Under the pieces are notes generated by a model. It searched no databases and was not told the origin of the DNA. It saw nothing but the letters and a program-made list of their open reading frames with translations. Below, in pieces: positions 14,801 to 22,084 of a DNA stretch of 39,820 nucleotides (position 1 is its first letter; every line of letters begins with the position of its first letter). Origin of the DNA: Acidobacteriota bacterium (GTDB lineage Bacteria; Acidobacteriota; Blastocatellia; Pyrinomonadales; Pyrinomonadaceae); the NCBI GenBank assembly GCA_019239425.1, contig JAFAZX010000092.1, forward strand, positions 1 through 39,820, written 5' to 3'. A program made the position numbers and the translations under genes.

Positions 14801-17677
14801 ACCGCCGGCGTCATCGACATCGGCGGCGACGCGCTGCTCGCCGGCAACTCCATCTCTTTCGACATCAGCAACAACATCATCAAGAACATCGGCACCAACG
14901 TCGGCGACTGTGACGGCGCCGGCTCCGGGACTCTGCCCTGCCAGGGCAAGCGCGGCATCGACGTCTTCATCGACGACAACGCCAACATCAGCGGCCCCAT
15001 CAACATCAACAACAACGTCATCACGAACGTCAACCGGATGGGCATCATCTTCGACGTGGGCCAGGTCTTCAACGGCGCCAACTTCCAGGCCAAGATCACG
15101 AACAACCGCGTCGGCATCCGCGCCGACAACACCGTCGACCGCGTCGGCGTCGGCACCGCCCTCGCGGCGGGCGGCGAGAACGGCATCCGCGTCGAGAACC
15201 GCAACAACAACGCCAAGAACCTCAACATCCTCATCTCGGGCAACCTCGTCTACAACGGCAACGGCGGGGCCGGGAGCCCCACGAACAATTCCGCCCTGCT
15301 CATCCGCACGCAGGGCACGGCGACGATGTCGGGGACGGTGTCGAGCAATACCTTCAACGTCAACACCTCGTCCAGCTCGGACGGCATTAACGCCCAGACG
15401 ACCGGCCCCACGGGCAGCAACTCCACCTTCTGCCTCGACGCCTCGGGCAACACCATCACCGCGCCCGGCTCGGGCATCGCGCTGAGCGAAGTGCTCGGCA
15501 CGCTCAACGTCGAGCAGGCCAGCTCGGCCGCGCTCTCGTCGGCCAACGGCGGCGCGAGCGTCACCATCCTGACCGGCTCGCCGTCCTTCGGCGTCACCTG
15601 CGCCACCCCGCCGGCCGCGCCCACGGGCTTCGACAGCGAGCTGGTGCAGGGCACCCCGGGCGGCGTCCCCGTCGCGCTCGGCGCGCCTTCGGCCCCGCCC
15701 GCCTCCGAGGCCAACTTCGGCGGCGGCGTGACCGCGCAGCCGCCCGCCGCGCCGCGCGCCACCGCGGCCCCGAGGGTCGCCGCGCCGAAGGCCGTCAAGG
15801 CCGAGGCCAAGCGCGAGGGCGGCACGACCTACCGCTTCGCGAAGGAGGCCACCTCCGCCCCGCTCAACCCCGCGGTCGCGCCCGAGCCCCTGTCGCAGCA
15901 GCGCCGTAAGCTCGCGGCGCCCGTCATCTCCGACGGGCCGCCCGCGCCGAACGGCCCGAGCACTCCCATCAACATCAACATCGGCACGCTGCCCGCGAAC
16001 CACTCGGTGACCATCACCTTCCAGGTGACGGTCGACAGCCCGTACGGCGGCGGCCCGAACGTCTCGAACCAGGGCACGGTCGCTTACGGCCCCGGCACCA
16101 ACAGCGTGCTGACGGACGACCCGGACATCGCCGGCTCGAACAACCCGACGCTGACGCCCGTCAACGCGACCGACATCCGCATCAACGACGCCTCGGCCTC
16201 GGAGCCCGCGGCGGGCAATACGCAGATGCTCTTCGCGCTGACGCTGTCGCAGCCGGCGCCGGGCGGCGGCATCTCGGTCAACTACGCCACGACGAACGGC
16301 ACCGCCACGGGCGGAGCCTCCTGCGACGGCACGGCCGACTACGTGACGGCCAACGGCACGGCCACCGTGACGGCCGGCTCGCAGGTCGCGATGATTCCGG
16401 TCACCGTCTGCGCCGACAACGTCGGGGGCGAAAGTTCCGAGACGCTGACGCTGACCATCTCTTCGGCCAGCTCCGGCACCATCCAGGACAACACGGCCAC
16501 CGGCACCATCACACAAGGGTCGCCGGCCGGCACGTTCGTCATCTCGGAGTTGAGAACGTCCGGGCCGGGCGGCGCAGGCGACGACTTCGTCGAGGTCTAC
16601 AACAACTCGAACTCGCCTTTGACGGTCACGGCCTCGGACGGCTCGGCCGGCTACGGCGTCTACAAGATGGGCGCCTCGTGCAACGACACGCCGGTGCTCA
16701 TCGGCACCATCCCGAACGGGACGAACATCCCGGCCAGGGGCCACTACCTCCTGGTAGGGTCGCAGTACTCGCTCGCCAACTACGGCGGGACGGGCGCGGC
16801 GGCCGGGAACCTGACGATGACCTCGGACATCGAGAACGACCGCGACGTGGCCGTCTTCTCGACGGCGAACGTGGCGAACATCTCGTCGGTCAACCGGCTC
16901 GACGCGGTCGGCTTCGGCACCAACACCGGCGCGGTCTGTGACCTCATGCGCGAGGGCACGACGCTCCCGGCGGCGGCCGCGGTCGCCGGCCCGACCGTGG
17001 AGTACACGTTCTTCCGCACGATGACCACGGCCTCGTCCGGCTACCCGAAGGACACGAACGACAACTCGGCGGACTTCCAGTTCGCCGACACGACGGCGAC
17101 GAACCTCTCGGGCATCCCGCGCAAGCTCGGCGCGCCGGGGCCGGAGAACCTGGCGAGTCCCATCCGGCGCGACACGTCGGGCGTCGGCCTGCTGCTCCTG
17201 GACGGCAGCAAGTCCTCGGCAGCCTACCCGAACAGGGATCGAGACCCGAACACGGGGAACCCGAACTTCTCCAGCTTCGGGACGCTGACGATCCGGCGCC
17301 GTGTCGTCAACAACACGGGAGCGCCGGTCACGCGCCTGCGCTTCCGCATCGTCGAGATGACGACGATCCAGCAGGCGCCGGGTCAAGCCGACCTCCGGGC
17401 GCTGACGGGGACGGACGAGACGGGCGTCGGCCCCATAGGCGACGCGGTGACCTGCTCGCCGGCCTCGACGCCGTGCAACGTCAACGTGACGCACACGACC
17501 CTGGAGACGCCGCCCGCGCAGCCCGTGGGAGGCGGCATCAACTCGACGCTGGCCGCCGGGACGATCACGACGGGGACGCCTTTGGCGAACGGCGCGAGCC
17601 TGAACATCAACTTCAAGCTCGGCGTCCAGACGACGGGGAACTTCCGCTTCCTGATCATCATCGAAGCGCTGCCCTAG
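11837..17677 (+). CDS. Giant exported beta-helix/DUF11/Calx-beta surface protein
   Basis: 1946 residues from ATG 11837 (AAGGAG just upstream; the in-frame 44-residue extension to 11705 is discarded). Order: signal peptide (about 1-38, hydrophobic core VAAFVTYVMLAAQFAPLAA); Ala/Pro-rich linker; first half of a DUF11 domain (about 75-130, GDTITYTVTITNSS); a cadherin-like segment (about 145-240, SFTYNPDPGYTGSDSFTYTI); a long Asn/Thr/Gly-rich right-handed parallel beta-helix (about 245-1220, many NNTI/GNTI turns); a second Ala/Pro linker; the second half of DUF11 (about 1375-1438, GTLPANHSVTITFQVTV); a Calx-beta domain (about 1449-1558); a lamin-tail-like domain (about 1565-1700, FVISELRTSG, DDFVEVYNNS); and a C-terminal domain of about 170 residues. 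No PEP-CTERM or LPXTG anchor is seen. Probably a secreted or surface adhesin-like protein; binding target unknown. Confidence 0.88.
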   Translation: MNHRTSILSRHNLRAYVAAFVTYVMLAAQFAPLAAAAAPRPAAPAQATPAAPAAPLRAAPAPAPAPLFAPVISATKVDSFPDPNGNGKAEPGDTITYTVTITNSSPTDPATGVTFSDTVDANTTLVPNSVQTQPIAQNDTVTAFGNVRISTANGAINLLANDCDPDDTTGPCNDQLTASGPTAAPAHGQATVSSDGSFTYNPDPGYTGSDSFTYTIRDKGPNGTPGDADDKTDVGTVNITVGPTLVWFINNQAAGGGDGRISSPFNSISAYNSSPFSKDAGDIVFIYFGSGSNYTGAGLTLVNNMKVIGQGFSLATETGAPPAGSDTFPAAGSSPTIDNAGGTIIALASGNTLRGFNTGNSGAAGTDISGTGFGTLTVSNLAVGGDGRALNLTNGTLAATVASIDASNTGANTGLSLNNVGGSLTVSGNTTITNPGGTGIDITNAPNAATYSFGGTTNVNKATSSGIGINLSTNNAGASTSFSTLTVSTQNGFALNTNNGGSVSNTTGTLTQNGAGGGAASLTGTALNLTFTSVSSNTGANGLLFSGGTGSFTSGTTNLQNNAGIGLSMSSSAVAASFGNTTVNSSAGDAIDLSSNSGNITFADCDLTPDANLRGLDAQNNTGTITVTSGDVTTSGGNTANGVFIDGPAGRTPINIVFTSISTTSTSEAVRLVDVSGTKFQVTGATAMTTRVAGPSAFGTAPWAGIFVDNATSTNIQFNTVNIPNTGNVGGHGIRVSNSSSAVTVTSATINNATTTVSQADANTDFIPDNDGDGDAIFLKSNTGSFTLNGGTLSNSGNDGIDTRDCQDITISGVTISSPGSDVPGGNSSSGQGGHGIQAINLKGTNAITNSTITAFNALAREGVRYINHTSTASTLTIHGTTFSNSPTGGNGIFVSGRDAANMTLNVGGTNAGDPCTFTNLFGAAITHNAGDNTNSTATVNLNVKNNSFTTAPDTGQNTVSARNLEGGKAAVVITGNTFDNVGRTVADTAGVIDIGGDALLAGNSISFDISNNIIKNIGTNVGDCDGAGSGTLPCQGKRGIDVFIDDNANISGPININNNVITNVNRMGIIFDVGQVFNGANFQAKITNNRVGIRADNTVDRVGVGTALAAGGENGIRVENRNNNAKNLNILISGNLVYNGNGGAGSPTNNSALLIRTQGTATMSGTVSSNTFNVNTSSSSDGINAQTTGPTGSNSTFCLDASGNTITAPGSGIALSEVLGTLNVEQASSAALSSANGGASVTILTGSPSFGVTCATPPAAPTGFDSELVQGTPGGVPVALGAPSAPPASEANFGGGVTAQPPAAPRATAAPRVAAPKAVKAEAKREGGTTYRFAKEATSAPLNPAVAPEPLSQQRRKLAAPVISDGPPAPNGPSTPININIGTLPANHSVTITFQVTVDSPYGGGPNVSNQGTVAYGPGTNSVLTDDPDIAGSNNPTLTPVNATDIRINDASASEPAAGNTQMLFALTLSQPAPGGGISVNYATTNGTATGGASCDGTADYVTANGTATVTAGSQVAMIPVTVCADNVGGESSETLTLTISSASSGTIQDNTATGTITQGSPAGTFVISELRTSGPGGAGDDFVEVYNNSNSPLTVTASDGSAGYGVYKMGASCNDTPVLIGTIPNGTNIPARGHYLLVGSQYSLANYGGTGAAAGNLTMTSDIENDRDVAVFSTANVANISSVNRLDAVGFGTNTGAVCDLMREGTTLPAAAAVAGPTVEYTFFRTMTTASSGYPKDTNDNSADFQFADTTATNLSGIPRKLGAPGPENLASPIRRDTSGVGLLLLDGSKSSAAYPNRDRDPNTGNPNFSSFGTLTIRRRVVNNTGAPVTRLRFRIVEMTTIQQAPGQADLRALTGTDETGVGPIGDAVTCSPASTPCNVNVTHTTLETPPAQPVGGGINSTLAAGTITTGTPLANGASLNINFKLGVQTTGNFRFLIIIEALP

Positions 17678-17701
17678 CCCGTAAGGGTTAGGCGTAAAAG
17701 C

Positions 17702-17742
17702 GAAGGGGGAGGGGAGTGTTACTCGCACTCCCCTCCCCCTTC
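17702..17742. terminator. Bidirectional intrinsic terminator
   Basis: A perfect 17-bp stem (17702-17718 with 17726-17742; GAAGGGGGAGGGGAGTG) and 7-nt loop lie between convergent genes. The rightward strand continues ACCTTTTGGCTTTATTTA; the leftward strand continues GCTTTTACG, so each direction has a short U-run. This is the most conventional terminator in the window and is not built of 7-bp units. Confidence 0.8.
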
Positions 17743-17757
17743 ACCTTTTGGCTTTAT

Positions 17758-18573
17758 TTATCCCAGCCAGCCGAGCGCGTCGGCGCCCGCGTCGCGCGTG
17801 CCGCCGACGACGCTGATGAAGTAGTCTTCGAGCGAGAGCGCCTCCGACTCCCGCCCGCCCTCGACGCTGATGCCGCGCCGCAGCTCTTCGAGCGGCCCCG
17901 CGGCGACGAGCCGTCCGCCGCTGATGATGGCGATGTCCGTGCAGAGCCTCTCCACGATCTCAAGCACGTGCGACGTGAGGAAGACGGTCAGGCCGCGCGC
18001 GGTGAGGCGCGAGAGCAGGTCTTTGAGCGTGCGCGAGGCGACGGCGTCCACGCCCTCGAACGGCTCGTCGAGGAAGAGCAGCTCGGGGCGGTGGATGAGC
18101 GCGCACGCGAGCGCCAGCTTCTTCTTCATCCCGTGCGAATACTCGACGACGAGGCGGCGCGGCTCCGCGTCCAGCTCCATCAGCTCCAAAAGCTCGCGCC
18201 CGCGCGCGGCCGTCTCTTCGCGGCCCAGCCCGTACATGCGCCCGGTGAACGAGAGCATCTCGGCCCCCGTCAGGCGCTCGAAGAGGTTGAGGTCTTCGGG
18301 CACGACGCCGATGCGGCGCTTCACCTCGAGGGGCCGCTTCGCGATGTCCAGGCCGAGCACGCGCGCCGTCCCCGAGGAGGGCGCGAGCAGCCCCGTCAGC
18401 ATCTTGATGGTCGTCGACTTCCCCGCCCCGTTCGGCCCGAGGAAGCCGAAGAAAGAGCCGCGCGCGACGCGCAGGTCTATCCGGTCGACGGCCGTGAAGT
18501 CGCCGAACCTTCGCACCAGCCCCTTAGTCTCGACCGCCGCCTCCGACCCTCCGGCCCCGACCTCTTCAACCAT
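17758..18573 (-). CDS. ABC transporter ATP-binding protein (ABC-2 type)
   Basis: 271 residues. Walker A is GPNGAGKST (K52), Walker B LLFLDEP (D169/E170). The signature is YSHGMKKK instead of LSGGQ, a variant common in ABC-2-type exporter ATPases. The Q-loop position reads VPEDLNLF, with glutamate where glutamine is usual. It would power an inner-membrane exporter, but no ABC-2 permease gene follows before the terminator, so the partner is encoded elsewhere. The start overlaps the stop of the WYL regulator by 8 bp (ATGGTTGA), indicating translational coupling. Confidence 0.9.
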   Translation of the reverse strand: MVEEVGAGGSEAAVETKGLVRRFGDFTAVDRIDLRVARGSFFGFLGPNGAGKSTTIKMLTGLLAPSSGTARVLGLDIAKRPLEVKRRIGVVPEDLNLFERLTGAEMLSFTGRMYGLGREETAARGRELLELMELDAEPRRLVVEYSHGMKKKLALACALIHRPELLFLDEPFEGVDAVASRTLKDLLSRLTARGLTVFLTSHVLEIVERLCTDIAIISGGRLVAAGPLEELRRGISVEGGRESEALSLEDYFISVVGGTRDAGADALGWLG

Positions 18574-19543
18574 GTGCCCCCCGTCCTTTGTAGAAAGCCA
18601 AGACCTCTTCGGCCATCCGTATCACCTTCACCCTCAGTTCCGCCGGCTCGACCAACTCGACCTTCGCGCCGAAGCCGAGCGCGAAGGCGCAGGCGTCCTC
18701 CTCGAACTGGAAGCGCAACGCCACGTTCGCCCAGCCCTCGGCGTCCGTCTCGCCGATTGACTCGACGCGCGAGAAGCGGCCGGCGTAGGGCACGAGGTGG
18801 AGGACAGACTTGTGCGCGCGGAAGGTGGCGTAAAAGCGCGGCCCGCCAGACTTGAAACGCGTGACCGAGCCGGCCCAGAACGCCGCGAGGTCGAACCCCT
18901 CGGGCCGCTCGCAAGTCTCCTCCGACACGCGCGCACGCGTCACGCGCGCGACCCTGTAGCTGCGCACCTCGCCGTCCGCTGCGCGCGCCACCAGATACCA
19001 CACGCCGCCCTTCGCCACCAACCCCAGCGGGTCGACCGCGCGTTCCGCCGCTTCGGTGCAGTCGCCCCCGTACGCGAAGAAGAGTTTGCGCCCGCGCCAG
19101 ACCGCCTCCTGAATCGTGTGCAGGTGCGGCACTTGCTCGTCGGCGCCGTTCCACCCGGCCACGTCCACGTGCACACGCCTGCGCGCGTACTCCGCGTCGG
19201 CGCGCGACGCGGCCGGGAGCGCCGCGAGCAGCTTGACCTGCGCCGCGCCCGCCTCGCGCCCGAGTCCGAGGTCTGTGAGCAGGCGCGGGGGCAGGCCCGA
19301 GAAGAGCGTCTGCACCTCCGCCGCGTTCAGGCCGGTCAGGTTCGTGCGGTAGCCGTCCACGAGCGCCCAGCCGCCGCCCGTGCCGCGCAGGGCCGTGACG
19401 GGCACGCCCGCCGTCGAGAGCGCCTCCATGTCGCGGTGGATCGTCCGCTCCGACACCTCCAGACGCCGCGCCAGCTCCGCGGCCGTGAGCCGCCGGTATA
19501 TCTGCAGGAGCAGCATGATCGAGACCAGACGGTCGGCACGCAT
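18566..19543 (-). CDS. WYL-domain transcriptional regulator (HTH-11/YafY type)
   Basis: 325 residues. The N-terminal winged HTH (about 1-55: LQIYRRLTAAELARRLEVSERTIHRDMEAL) is followed by a linker GTGGGWALVDGYRTN and a WYL ligand-sensing domain (about 140-230). GGAGG lies upstream of the ATG. It overlaps the ABC ATPase gene by 8 bp and is probably its regulator. An inverted repeat TGACA-N5-TGTCA (19565-19579) stands about 20 bp upstream of its start and is a good candidate operator for autoregulation. Ligand unknown. Confidence 0.9.
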   Translation of the reverse strand: MRADRLVSIMLLLQIYRRLTAAELARRLEVSERTIHRDMEALSTAGVPVTALRGTGGGWALVDGYRTNLTGLNAAEVQTLFSGLPPRLLTDLGLGREAGAAQVKLLAALPAASRADAEYARRRVHVDVAGWNGADEQVPHLHTIQEAVWRGRKLFFAYGGDCTEAAERAVDPLGLVAKGGVWYLVARAADGEVRSYRVARVTRARVSEETCERPEGFDLAAFWAGSVTRFKSGGPRFYATFRAHKSVLHLVPYAGRFSRVESIGETDAEGWANVALRFQFEEDACAFALGFGAKVELVEPAELRVKVIRMAEEVLAFYKGRGAHG

Positions 19544-19564
19544 CTTCCGACCTCCTTTCGAATA

Positions 19565-19579
19565 TGACAGAGGGTGTCA
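19565..19579. promoter_or_regulatory. Candidate WYL-regulator operator
   Basis: The perfect dyad TGACA-GAGGG-TGTCA lies 22 bp upstream of the WYL regulator start, in the divergent region shared with the SDR gene. Its size and position fit an HTH dimer site. Assignment to this regulator is inference. Confidence 0.45.
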
Positions 19580-19600
19580 GGAACCGACGCCTATCTTAGC

Positions 19601-19684
19601 AAGTGATAAGTGATGAGTGATAAGTGATGAGTGAGGAACGGCAGAGCTTTTTCTTATCACCCATCACTTATCACTTATCACTCC
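19601..19684. repeat. Heptad-armed palindrome G (GTGATAA/GTGATGA units), between divergent genes
   Basis: The left tract alternates GTGATAA, GTGATGA, GTGATAA, GTGATGA. The best pairing is 19603-19624 with 19653-19674, 22 bp with one mismatch. It sits between the start regions of the WYL regulator and the SDR gene, not at gene ends, ending just before the SDR ribosome-binding site GAGGAGGTG. A terminator role for either flanking gene is therefore unlikely here. Confidence 0.88.
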
Positions 19685-19698
19685 TGAGGAGGTGAAAG

Positions 19699-20640
19699 AT
19701 GAAAAGTCTTGAAGGCAAGGTGGCCGTGGTCGCGGGGGCGACGCGCGGGGCGGGGCGCGGCATCGCGTGCATGCTGGGCGAGGCGGGGGCCGTCGTCTAC
19801 TGCTCGGGGCGCAGCTCGCGCGAGCGGCCGAACACCGAGCCGCCCTTCGTGGGGCGGCCCGAGACGATTGAGGAGACGGCCGAGATGGTCTCGGCGCGCG
19901 GCGGCGTCGGTATACCGGCGCGCACAGACCACCTCGACGAGCGGCAGGTCGAGGCGCTCTTCAAACGCGTGGAGAAGGAGCACGGCCGCCTCGACGTTCT
20001 CGTCAACGACATCTCCGAGGGCGAGATGTGCGAGTGGAAGCCCTTCTGGAAGCTCTCGCTCGAACGCGGGCTGAACGCGCTCCGGCGCGGCGTCCACACG
20101 CACGTCATCACGGCGCGCCACGCCGCGCCGCTCATGGTCAGGCGGAAGTCCGGCCTCGTCGTCGAGGTCGGGGACGGCGACGCGCTCTTCTACCGCGGGA
20201 GCCTCTTCTACGACCTCGTCAAGGTCAGCACGAGCCGGCTCGCCTACGCCTTCGCCGAGGAGCTGCGGCCGCACAAGGTGGCGGCGCTCGCCGTCACGCC
20301 CGGCTTCATGCGCACCGAGGTCGTGCTCGAACACTTCGGCGCGACCGAGGAGAACTGGCGCGAGGTGGCGGAGCAGAGTTCGAAGGCGCGCGGCATGGGC
20401 TTCGCCGGCTCCGAGTCGCCCTACTTCGTCGGCCGCGCCGTCGCCGCGCTCGCCGCGGACGCGAAGGTGCTCGAGAAGTCCGGCGGCCTCTACAGCTCCT
20501 GGGGCCTCGCCGAAGAGTACGGCTTCGCAGACCTCGACGGCACGCGCCCGCACTGGTGGCGACACTTCTCCGAACACTTCCCCCGGATGGCGAACGCGAA
20601 GCCGAAGACGGGGCTCAGTTGGAAGATAGAGCAAGGATGA
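19699..20640 (+). CDS. Short-chain dehydrogenase/reductase
   Basis: 313 residues. The Rossmann cofactor motif GATRGAGRGIA lies at 13-23, and the catalytic Y-x-x-x-K is Y171/K175 in LFYDLVKVS. The usual catalytic serine 13 residues before Tyr is glycine (G158) in EVGDGD, and the NNAG motif is VNDI, so catalysis may differ from classical SDRs. The C-terminal extension (GLYSSWGLAEEYGFADLDG) resembles a recurrent bacterial SDR subfamily of unknown substrate. GAGGAGGTG precedes the ATG. The last codons, CAA GGA TGA, run into the GGATGAA units of palindrome H. Confidence 0.88.
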   Translation: MKSLEGKVAVVAGATRGAGRGIACMLGEAGAVVYCSGRSSRERPNTEPPFVGRPETIEETAEMVSARGGVGIPARTDHLDERQVEALFKRVEKEHGRLDVLVNDISEGEMCEWKPFWKLSLERGLNALRRGVHTHVITARHAAPLMVRRKSGLVVEVGDGDALFYRGSLFYDLVKVSTSRLAYAFAEELRPHKVAALAVTPGFMRTEVVLEHFGATEENWREVAEQSSKARGMGFAGSESPYFVGRAVAALAADAKVLEKSGGLYSSWGLAEEYGFADLDGTRPHWWRHFSEHFPRMANAKPKTGLSWKIEQG

Positions 20641-20709
20641 AGGCGGAAGGATGAAGGATGAAGGGAAGAGGGTCTGACCTTCATCCTTCATCCTTCCGCC
20701 TTCATCCTT
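20633..20709. repeat. Heptad-armed palindrome H (GGATGAA/GGCGGAA units), 32-bp perfect arms
   Basis: Arms 20633-20664 and 20678-20709 are perfectly complementary (32 bp) around a 13-nt loop. The arm reads GGATGAA, GGCGGAA, GGATGAA, GGATGAA, GG. The same unit order occurs at 35882 and 36941. The two convergent neighbours (SDR and VWFA genes) both terminate with GGA TGA using the outermost GGATGAA of their own arm. Confidence 0.95.
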
Positions 20710-21739
20710 TCGGAGCGACGTAGCTGCGGCGGGTCTTGACGGCGAGCTTGCCGCGGGACTTCTCGGCGACGGGCGTGAGCTTGAGTCTGAGCTTGCGGAC
20801 GGTGCCGTCGTGCTTGCGGTTGGTGGGGACGAAGGCGAGCTGGTAGCGCGTCCGCAGGTGCTCGAAGAGCGTGTCGAAGGTGCGGTCGAGTTGCTCGGGC
20901 TTGTCGTCGAGCACCTCGCCGCCGGTCTCGTCCGCGAGGTCGTTGACGCGGATGGTCGGGACGCCGACGGCGCCGGCGATGCCCGTCATCCCGCGCATCA
21001 CGCTGCTCTCCATCCGCTGCCCCGCCGTGCGCGGGATGATGCCGCAGACGACGCTGCCCGACTCGTAGACCTCGCGCTTCGCCTCGCCCACCGAGGGGGC
21101 GCCCACGCAGTCGAAGTTGCTCGTCACGCCCGTAATGACGACGATGACGCGGCGGCCGACGGGGTTCCCCGCGCGCACCATGTAGCGCGCCGCCTCGTAG
21201 AACGCCTTTTCGAGACAGTGGTTCGCCTGCTCGTCGTGGCCGGGCACGCGGTCGAGCGCGTCCGCGACCTCCCGCCGGTCGCGCGTGAACCCCTGCACCA
21301 ACTCGGCCGAGTCGTGGTAGGCCATCACGGCCACCTCGTCCGACGGCTTGAGCCGGGCGACGGCGTCGCCCGCGGCGCGGCGCACGTTCTCGCCGAACGG
21401 GTCGAGGCAGCCGCCGCGGTCGATGAGGAGCATGACGGAGAGCGGCAGGCTGTTCTGGCTGAAGTTGGTGATCTGCTGCGCGACGCCGTCCTCCGTGAGC
21501 TGGAAGTCCTCGCGCCTGAGGTCGCCGACGACCCGCCCCGTCTTCTTCTGAACGATGAGCGCGTCGAGGACGACGAGGTCGATGTCGGTCTTCACCACCT
21601 CCTCTTCGCCGACGGGGATCGCGGTCGTCTCCTCCCTCGGGCGGACGGTGCGCGGGCGGCCTTGCGGCTCGGGCGGCTTCGAAAGGGCGAAGACGAGGGG
21701 CAGGATGGAGAGAGCGAGCGCGAGTGCGAGTCTCTTCAT
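20702..21739 (-). CDS. Exported VWFA-domain protein (Acidobacteria type)
   Basis: 345 residues. A signal peptide (about 1-20, LALALALSILPLVFALS) precedes a segment DIDLVVLDALIVQKKTGRVV..LRREDFQLTEDGV, characteristic of the VWFA-related family abundant in Acidobacteria, then the VWA domain. The metal-ion-dependent adhesion site, normally D-x-S-x-S, reads D107-R-G-G-C111, so classical metal coordination is probably lost. AAGGAGAA precedes the ATG. The last codons AAA GGA TGA lie in palindrome H. Cell-envelope role, otherwise unknown. Confidence 0.85.
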   Translation of the reverse strand: MKRLALALALSILPLVFALSKPPEPQGRPRTVRPREETTAIPVGEEEVVKTDIDLVVLDALIVQKKTGRVVGDLRREDFQLTEDGVAQQITNFSQNSLPLSVMLLIDRGGCLDPFGENVRRAAGDAVARLKPSDEVAVMAYHDSAELVQGFTRDRREVADALDRVPGHDEQANHCLEKAFYEAARYMVRAGNPVGRRVIVVITGVTSNFDCVGAPSVGEAKREVYESGSVVCGIIPRTAGQRMESSVMRGMTGIAGAVGVPTIRVNDLADETGGEVLDDKPEQLDRTFDTLFEHLRTRYQLAFVPTNRKHDGTVRKLRLKLTPVAEKSRGKLAVKTRRSYVAPKG

Positions 21740-22084
21740 GGAGGGTTCTCCTTCCGTCTCTCAAGGCAAGAGAGTTTCCGACGCGGCGCGCGCTGCCTTG
21801 TAGAGCGAGGCGGCGGCGCGCGGGGCCGCGGGGCGAGTTACCTTAGGACTACGCGGCGGCAGGAGCAAGGCCCGTGCCCTTTGAAGGGGATGAGGTTTTC
21901 TTTCTTAACTTACTTGAGACAGGATTCGAAACGGTGCAGCGCCGACACCATTTCGTCGCCCCCTTCTTCGTCAACCTTGCGCGCCGAGGGAAGGACTGTT
22001 CACCACAGAGACACAGAGGCACAGCTTGTCGAGATATTGCCTCAAGCTGTGCCTCTGTGTCTCTGTGGTGAAAATCAGTTCACG
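21740..22084. other. Intergenic region without supported gene
   Basis: 345 bp between the start of the leftward VWFA gene and the end of the leftward phosphatase-superfamily gene. It contains palindrome I near its left-gene end and an AT-richer patch at about 21890-21935 that could carry the VWFA promoter. The short open frames here have no recognisable motif or ribosome-binding site. Confidence 0.5.
21999..22072. repeat. Palindrome I, second CACAG-type copy
   Basis: Arms 21999-22028 and 22043-22072 are perfectly complementary over 30 bp, identical to 30 bp of palindrome C, but the loop (tcgagatattgcct, 14 nt) is unrelated to that of C. It lies 12 bp downstream of the stop of the leftward phosphatase-superfamily gene, with AAAA/TTCA flanks. 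Confidence 0.93.

Noticed and set aside
13739..17728. Minus-strand open frame of 1329 codons antisense to the giant protein gene
   Set aside because: Extremely Arg/Val/Gly-rich with no domain; a codon-bias shadow of a repetitive GC-rich gene.
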